Notes under the pieces: model-generated
Seen by the model: the letters and a program-made list of their open reading frames with translations, nothing else
What the model was told of the DNA's origin: nothing
Database searches by the model: none
Shown here: in pieces, positions 59,485 through 64,000 of the stretch
Layout: each line of letters begins with the position of its first letter
How positions within the stretch are numbered: position 1 is the first letter of the stretch
DNA from: Candidatus Kurthia intestinigallinarum
Lineage (GTDB): Bacteria; Bacillota; Bacilli; Bacillales_A; Planococcaceae
Assembly: GCF_003991225.1 (NCBI RefSeq)
Contig: NZ_JTFC01000031.1
Coordinates: 744,001 to 808,000 of the forward strand
DNA length: 64,000 bases
Reading direction: 5' to 3'
Position numbers and translations under genes: made by a program

Positions 59485-60901
59485 ATTCATAACGTCGCCG
59501 TTTCCTTTTACGTAATTGGAGACGTATCTTGCTAAAGCCTGATGTTGCAATAACCGCAATCGATAAGCCAATACCAAAAATGGCTGTGATAAAGGAAATC
59601 CATTCAAAAAACGTATAGCTTTTTAAATACGACAATTTGTACGGCTCTTTCCATTCGTCGATAATCAGGTTCATGCCATAAATACCTGAGAGGACCGTAA
59701 AAATCGTTAGCATAAATAATAGACTATTTTGTCGACGTGTCGATGTACTCTCTTGATTACGATATAAACTCTCAAGTGTTTCCTTCGCCTCGGTATATTG
59801 TTGCTCGATTTTAAACACTTCTTGCAGTTTATTCGCTAGCTCAATACCTGTCGAACGACTGCTCACTTCCTGGAAATAATACGACGCCGAAAACTGATCA
59901 ATTTGCTCCATCAGCTGCTCTGTATAATCCTGGTCATGCAATACGCTTACTTCACTATATAAATACGATAATTTTAATAATGTGAGCTTGTAAAAATAAT
60001 GCAAAATCAACTGATAATATTCCGTGCCCATAAAGCGAGACTGAGCGATTGCCTGCATTTTTTTAGGAATATGAGGCAGCACAATCGACATATACACATG
60101 CTCGGTTATAAGCTTTTCTATTTTAGGTGAAAACCGCTTATTCATTCGTTTATCTAAATAATTTTCCATATACTCATCATTCTCAGCCGAAATATAAGGG
60201 TTGCCATGTTCATCAAGCCCATCAAGTTGACTCAAACGATAGAGTTCCGCTGTCGACAAGGATTCCTCTGGCTCAATATAACCAGCTAAAAGCATTCGTT
60301 CGTCTTCAAAAAAAGGTAGGCTACCAAAATAGCCGCCACGTACTGCATCATGGTTAATAAAGTCATGCATAAACACACATAAATCATTTAGCATATACTC
60401 ACTAACACTTTTAAAAATTTGGTCATGACGACGAATCTGAATGCCTGTCTCATCTGGCATCTTTGGCTCTAAAATACGAATATGATGCATGAAATCCACT
60501 ACTTCATCAAAAGTGTAGTCTCCTTTTAGCTCAATACGAAAAGAGATAAAACCTACTTGAAATGGGCATGCGATAATATCGACACTCAGGACGTTAAATT
60601 GATACGCTTTTTGATGAATGTGCAATGTAGCAAATTGTTCTACTTTTTTTGAGTAGCGCAGAAAAGCCTGTGATTTTTCTTTTTTCGGAAAAATACGTCG
60701 TTCAATATACGGCAAAAAATACTGGTCCATTTCTTCGTGAAGCACACAAATGTCCCCATAAAACGCCTTTTGAAGCTGTAAATTATCTAACGTAAAAAAC
60801 GTGTATCCCTGCTCTTTTAGCGTATCGTACAATTTATATTTAGATCTCTCATGATATGAAAATGGCATCATACAAGTAACATAAGTTGTTGAAATCCCCA
60901 T
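59483..60901 (-). CDS. CorA-like membrane protein with YGMN motif
   Basis: The 472-residue protein has a long cytoplasmic region and two C-terminal helices. The first ends in GIYGMN (near residue 408), as in CorA/MRS2 magnesium channels, and the second leads to a strongly basic tail (RKRKRRRYE). The cytoplasmic part is not recognisable as a standard CorA funnel, so this is a divergent relative. ATG 60901 is set by GGGAGG; the ATG at 60916 overlaps that site. Its stop codon touches the composite element. Confidence 0.75.
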   Translation of the reverse strand: MGISTTYVTCMMPFSYHERSKYKLYDTLKEQGYTFFTLDNLQLQKAFYGDICVLHEEMDQYFLPYIERRIFPKKEKSQAFLRYSKKVEQFATLHIHQKAYQFNVLSVDIIACPFQVGFISFRIELKGDYTFDEVVDFMHHIRILEPKMPDETGIQIRRHDQIFKSVSEYMLNDLCVFMHDFINHDAVRGGYFGSLPFFEDERMLLAGYIEPEESLSTAELYRLSQLDGLDEHGNPYISAENDEYMENYLDKRMNKRFSPKIEKLITEHVYMSIVLPHIPKKMQAIAQSRFMGTEYYQLILHYFYKLTLLKLSYLYSEVSVLHDQDYTEQLMEQIDQFSASYYFQEVSSRSTGIELANKLQEVFKIEQQYTEAKETLESLYRNQESTSTRRQNSLLFMLTIFTVLSGIYGMNLIIDEWKEPYKLSYLKSYTFFEWISFITAIFGIGLSIAVIATSGFSKIRLQLRKRKRRRYE

Positions 60902-60950
60902 AACCTCACCTCCCATTTACTGTTTTTAACACTTTTCCCGAGCTTACAAA

Positions 60951-60979
60951 TCGCCAAACTGCGACAACTTCACTATAAT
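60951..60979 (+). promoter_or_regulatory. Candidate yojF-bshB2 promoter
   Basis: TCGCCA and TATAAT are 17 bases apart, 36 bases before the yojF start. Confidence 0.5.
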
Positions 60980-61015
60980 TAGAAATAGATTTGAAACGTC
61001 GGAAGGAGATTTACA

Positions 61016-61369
61016 ATGGAAACAGTTGAGATTACAAAGCTACAAGAGCTAATTAACTCTTTCGCAAACGAAGATGTATATATTCACTTAGAAACAACAA
61101 ACGGTGCTTACGCAAGCCACTTTGATGAAAAAGTATTTAATGCGGGTTGCTTCATCCGTAATGTTGTCGTGCAATACGAATTAGGAAAGGTAACACCTGA
61201 GGCACCTCACCGCGTTGGCTTAAAGCTAGCAAATGGTGGTTGGATTTATGCTCAAGGGATTACACATTTTGAGTTAGATGACCAAGGCCGCCTATTGATG
61301 GCTGGCCATGATTATGAGGGCAAATTAGCAGTGGCGCTTGAAATTAGTAAAACGCCTTTCGCTTATTAA
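61016..61369 (+). CDS. yojF: YojF, DUF1806 family protein
   Basis: This 117-residue beta-rich protein is almost always encoded next to bshB2 in bacillithiol producers. Its role is unknown; the pairing suggests an accessory function in bacillithiol metabolism. ATG follows GGAAGGAG; the gap to bshB2 is 14 bases. Confidence 0.9.
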   Translation: METVEITKLQELINSFANEDVYIHLETTNGAYASHFDEKVFNAGCFIRNVVVQYELGKVTPEAPHRVGLKLANGGWIYAQGITHFELDDQGRLLMAGHDYEGKLAVALEISKTPFAY

Positions 61370-61383
61370 GGGAGGATTTTTTC

Positions 61384-62079
61384 ATGTTAGAACAACAAGA
61401 AAGCCAAATTTTAGTCGTATTCCCACACCCAGATGACGAAGCATTCGGTGTCTCTGGTACGCTTGCGCAATATGCTAATGCGGGTGTGCCGATTACATAC
61501 GCTTGCTTAACATTAGGTGAAATGGGTCGTAATTTAGGAAACCCACCGTTTGCAACACGCGAAAGTTTACCAGAAATTCGCAAAAAAGAATTACAAGCCT
61601 CTTGTGATTCAATCGGAATTCAAGACCTTCGTATGATGGGCTTACGTGATAAAACTGTTGAGTTTGAAGATGATGAAAAAATGGTTCAAATGATGACAAA
61701 ATTAATCGATGAATTACAACCATCATTAGTCATTACATTCTATCCAAACTATGCCGTACACCCTGACCACGAAGCAACATGTAAAGCGGTTGTACGTGCC
61801 ATTCGTCGTATGCCTGTTAATGAACGACCTCGCCTCTATGGTGTCGCGTTCGCTAATGATACAGTAGAAGGCCTTGGCGAACCAGACATCGTTAATGATA
61901 TTCGCGATGTCTATGAACATAAATTAGGTTCAATGAAAGCACATGCCTCTCAAACTGGCTGGATGCTACAAGAGGAAGAAAAACGCCGAGAAGAAGGCGA
62001 TACAGCGGAAAGTAATTGGTTTACTGACGAGTCGATGTATTCGTATAAATGGGACCAAGATTTCGAAGAATCGTTTTAA
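61384..62079 (+). CDS. bshB2: Bacillithiol biosynthesis deacetylase BshB2
   Basis: The zinc deacetylase converts GlcNAc-malate to GlcN-malate, or acts on bacillithiol conjugates. The 231-residue protein has the zinc motif PHPDDEAFG (14-22) and the third ligand in HPDHEAT. BshB1 is the main enzyme in Bacillus and BshB2 is partly redundant, so a bshB1 is expected elsewhere. It is convergent with the helicase genes across a mobile element. Confidence 0.94.
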   Translation: MLEQQESQILVVFPHPDDEAFGVSGTLAQYANAGVPITYACLTLGEMGRNLGNPPFATRESLPEIRKKELQASCDSIGIQDLRMMGLRDKTVEFEDDEKMVQMMTKLIDELQPSLVITFYPNYAVHPDHEATCKAVVRAIRRMPVNERPRLYGVAFANDTVEGLGEPDIVNDIRDVYEHKLGSMKAHASQTGWMLQEEEKRREEGDTAESNWFTDESMYSYKWDQDFEESF

Positions 62080-62090
62080 TATCGGTTTAT

Positions 62091-62685
62091 AAAAAAAGAA
62101 GGAATCGCCAACGCGAACTGACCTAAAAATCTGAGACAATATAAAAAGAAACAGACACTTTCAAAGAGAAAAATCTTTGGAGGTGTTTTTTGATGGGCAA
62201 AAAACAGACGTATTCATATGAAATAAAAGTTAAAGGCACATCATATATGAATACCAGCAAGCGGTTAAAGAAAAAGGCGTTATCATGAGCATGTCTCGTA
62301 AAGGCACGCCCGCTGATAACGCCATCATTGAAACGTTCCACGCCAGTTTAAAATGCGAAACGTTTTATCTTGAAGGCTTTTGAGAACAACAAATGACGTT
62401 GTCGTTCAAACTGTTCAAGCTTACATCAACTACGATAATCATACGCGAATTTTAGCAAAGTTAAACCACCTTTCTCCAGTTCAGTACCGGAAAAAGGTGG
62501 CAAAACAAGAATTTGACGGCGACTCCTAGGGGAATAGCATGAGTGGAAGACCCCGCAGTGAGCTTGCGAGCGAGGCGGCTTCCGCCATGCCCCAGGAAAG
62601 CGTCCGTCAAATTCAGCTGAAAGAATGTGTCTTTTTCTTTGTCTCACTTTCGTGGATCAGTTCCAACGTGATTCCCTCTTTTTTT
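62091..62685 (+). mobile_element. Composite IS3-derived element, copy B
   Basis: This is the best-preserved copy. OrfA begins at ATG 62193 after GGAGG (MGKKQTYSYEIKVKG) and is joined, with a 2-base frameshift, to the OrfB C-terminus: YQQAVKEKGVIMSMSRKG, TPADNAIIETFHASLKCE and, after another shift, NHTRILAKLNHLSPVQYRKK. About a kilobase of transposase is missing. The reading continues into the GAATTTGACGG repeat, which supplies the stop. Imperfect transposon ends (TGACCTAAAAATCTGAGACA and complement of TGTCTCACTTTCGTGGATCA) flank it. Confidence 0.87.
62509..62614. repeat. GAATTTGACGG-ended repeat, copy B
   Basis: The 106-base copy is close in sequence to copy C (48560-48675), with the same inverted ends and the same AGTGAGCTTGCGAGCGAGG interior. 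Confidence 0.85.
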
Positions 62686-62688
62686 ATT

Positions 62689-62991
62689 CTACCATTCTCG
62701 TACGACACGATTTAAACGGAACCACTGGCGCATAATTTTTGAATGCGTCAGTAATTTCTTACGCCAATTATTTTCCTGTGCGGAAATAATCGCTTGTAAA
62801 AAATGTGTCATCTGGCCTTCACCTAATTCTGTCGGTGAAATTAATACCTGCATTTGATAATCAATATAGCCTTGCTTGGCAGCGAAAGCGATTAATTGTT
62901 GCATTTCCTTCGTCAATGCAACACGGTCATCTTTTTCATAAAATTTTAACACACGCTCAAAAGTTTGCTGTGCTTTTTGTTGTACATCCAT
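62689..62991 (-). CDS. Small hypothetical protein downstream of a helicase
   Basis: The 100-residue protein (MDVQQKAQQTFERVLKFYEK) is all-helical, with a basic C-terminus. No family recognised. ATG 62991 follows GGAGAGG, and the start lies two bases after the helicase stop, so the two are translated together. Confidence 0.72.
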   Translation of the reverse strand: MDVQQKAQQTFERVLKFYEKDDRVALTKEMQQLIAFAAKQGYIDYQMQVLISPTELGEGQMTHFLQAIISAQENNWRKKLLTHSKIMRQWFRLNRVVREW

Positions 62992-62993
62992 TG

Positions 62994-64000
62994 CTAAACC
63001 TCTCCAACACGACGAAGCATTCCTTTTTGCAAACAAAAATCAATCATAAATTGCTTCGTACCATAATGCTCAAAAACTAGTTCAATCTCATTGCCATTAA
63101 TTCGTTTAATATAGCCTTTACTATATAAATGATGTTCAATTTCCATGCCGCGATGCAAGTCACTACGTTCTGTAATTGCATCCTCTGGAATATCGCGTGC
63201 CACTTTTTTTTGCTGGTAGGATTTATTGGTCACTACTGCCTTACGCTCAATTGCTGGCTCCTTAAAATCAAAGTCTTTTACCTTCTCACCTTGTAAGATA
63301 GCCTTTACATCATCTAAGAAGACAGAGGGGGCCGTTTTTTCTTCATTATTTTGCTCATAGGTTAATAGCTCTAATCTCGTTTTGGCACGCGTCATACCGA
63401 CATAAAACAAGCGCACAGCCTCTTCCATCTTCGCTTCTTTACCGTCTTTGTATTCCTTAATATCATCTGGCGCTGGAATAATGCCATCCACAAGGTCTAT
63501 CATATATACCCGGTCAAACTCTAACCCCTTGGCACTATGGAACGTCGACAATGTCACCACCCCAGGGCGCTTCTCGCTTGATTGACGCATAATTTCCTCA
63601 AGACGTGTCAGACGCTTCGCGAATGCCGTTAAATCCGGTAATCCCTCCGCAATATACTCGAGCTGCGTGACGATACCAAGTAAACGATCCTCATTTAATT
63701 TCAAATGCTCTGCCGTACGCTGCAAGCTCTTCTCATAGCCTAAGTCATGACGAATCATTTGAATGGCGTCCTTTGGTGGCAAATCTTTTAATGTACGAAT
63801 TTTCTTTTTCGCCTTGCGAAGTGCCTGCTCCTGATAAGGCGCATGCACATTTGTCGCAAGCTGATCGAAAACAGACGTCGTACGGTCATTTTTATTTAGC
63901 AACTGTGTGATTTGCGCTTTTTTAATATAGGCATTCATTTTCGGGTAAATGCGCTCTAAAATATCCGCTCGCTTATCATTAAATGTCAGACGCATAAAAT
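62994..64000 (-). CDS. UvrD/Rep-family DNA helicase, C-terminal part (5' end outside window)
   Basis: The frame is open at base 64000, so only the last 335 codons are seen. Superfamily 1 motif V (LSTFHSAKGLEFDRVYMIDL) and motif VI (VRLFYVGMTRAKTRL) are present, followed by a C-terminal region resembling YjcD. The N-terminal Walker A domain must lie outside the window. Confidence 0.88.
   Translation of the reverse strand, partial: FMRLTFNDKRADILERIYPKMNAYIKKAQITQLLNKNDRTTSVFDQLATNVHAPYQEQALRKAKKKIRTLKDLPPKDAIQMIRHDLGYEKSLQRTAEHLKLNEDRLLGIVTQLEYIAEGLPDLTAFAKRLTRLEEIMRQSSEKRPGVVTLSTFHSAKGLEFDRVYMIDLVDGIIPAPDDIKEYKDGKEAKMEEAVRLFYVGMTRAKTRLELLTYEQNNEEKTAPSVFLDDVKAILQGEKVKDFDFKEPAIERKAVVTNKSYQQKKVARDIPEDAITERSDLHRGMEIEHHLYSKGYIKRINGNEIELVFEHYGTKQFMIDFCLQKGMLRRVGEV

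Noticed and set aside
62123-62341. Minus-strand frame across the IS-derived element
   Set aside because: The plus strand encodes recognisable OrfA and OrfB fragments, so the opposite frame is incidental.

Overview
This window comes from the chromosome of a low-GC, endospore-forming member of the Bacillales, most likely the Planococcaceae (Lysinibacillus/Solibacillus-like). The reasons are gene order matching the Bacillus subtilis upp-glyA-ywl / rpmE-rho-glpX-murAB-fbaA-spo0F-pyrG-rpoE-acdA-fadF / ywi-ywh-ywg-ywf-ywd arc, a Spo0F response regulator, bacillithiol (BshB2) and HemQ genes, strong AGGAGG-type ribosome binding sites, and an IcmF fused mutase beside the fatty-acid genes. The genus is inference. 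Most genes lie on the minus strand; the plus-strand exceptions are ywjG, a diguanylate cyclase, a tautomerase, hemQ, pdxK, yojF and bshB2.

Layout. 1-17.2 kb is conserved housekeeping: UDP-GlcNAc epimerase (cut by the window edge), upp, glyA, ywlG, rpiB, a chemotaxis receptor, ywlE, ywlC, prmC, prfA, tdk, rpmE, rho, glpX, murA, transaldolase, fba, spo0F and divergent ywjG. 17.3-22.2 kb is accessory: a noncoding module bounded by inverted repeats, a dispersed terminator repeat, and an ABC-2 exporter with a membrane-anchored extracytoplasmic protein. 22.3-33.1 kb holds pyrG (with a reiterative-transcription attenuator), rpoE, icmF, acyl-CoA dehydrogenase, thiolase and fadF, read from a promoter carrying a FadR-like palindrome.

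33.3-41.8 kb is a tightly overlapping cobalamin operon behind a cobalamin riboswitch: BtuF, BtuC, a BtuD-CbiZ fusion, CbiB, CobD, CobU, CobS, CobC, a second short CobU-like protein and a PduO-type adenosyltransferase. It imports corrinoids, strips them to cobyric acid, rebuilds the lower loop and adenosylates the product; IcmF, encoded upstream, is an AdoCbl consumer. 42-44 kb is a mobile-element scar: a truncated RpiR-type regulator beside a complete TnpB (IS200/IS605) element and a second copy of the terminator repeat.

44-58 kb returns to conserved genes: argS, ywiB, a GGDEF protein, ywhD, a tautomerase, a VmlR-like ABC-F resistance ATPase with a long attenuator leader, ywgA, ywfO, a DUF1450 protein, lipL, hemQ, an atypical HAD protein, ywdK, ywdI, a small cysteine protein, ung and a DUF4230 protein. 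58-64 kb has pdxK, a CorA-like membrane protein, yojF-bshB2 and a helicase cut by the window edge. Three sites (48.6, 59.0 and 62.1 kb) carry related copies of a composite element: an internally deleted IS3-family transposon with a palindrome-ended repeat inside it, at junctions of convergent genes and apparently inside their terminators. No tRNA, rRNA or CRISPR array was seen.
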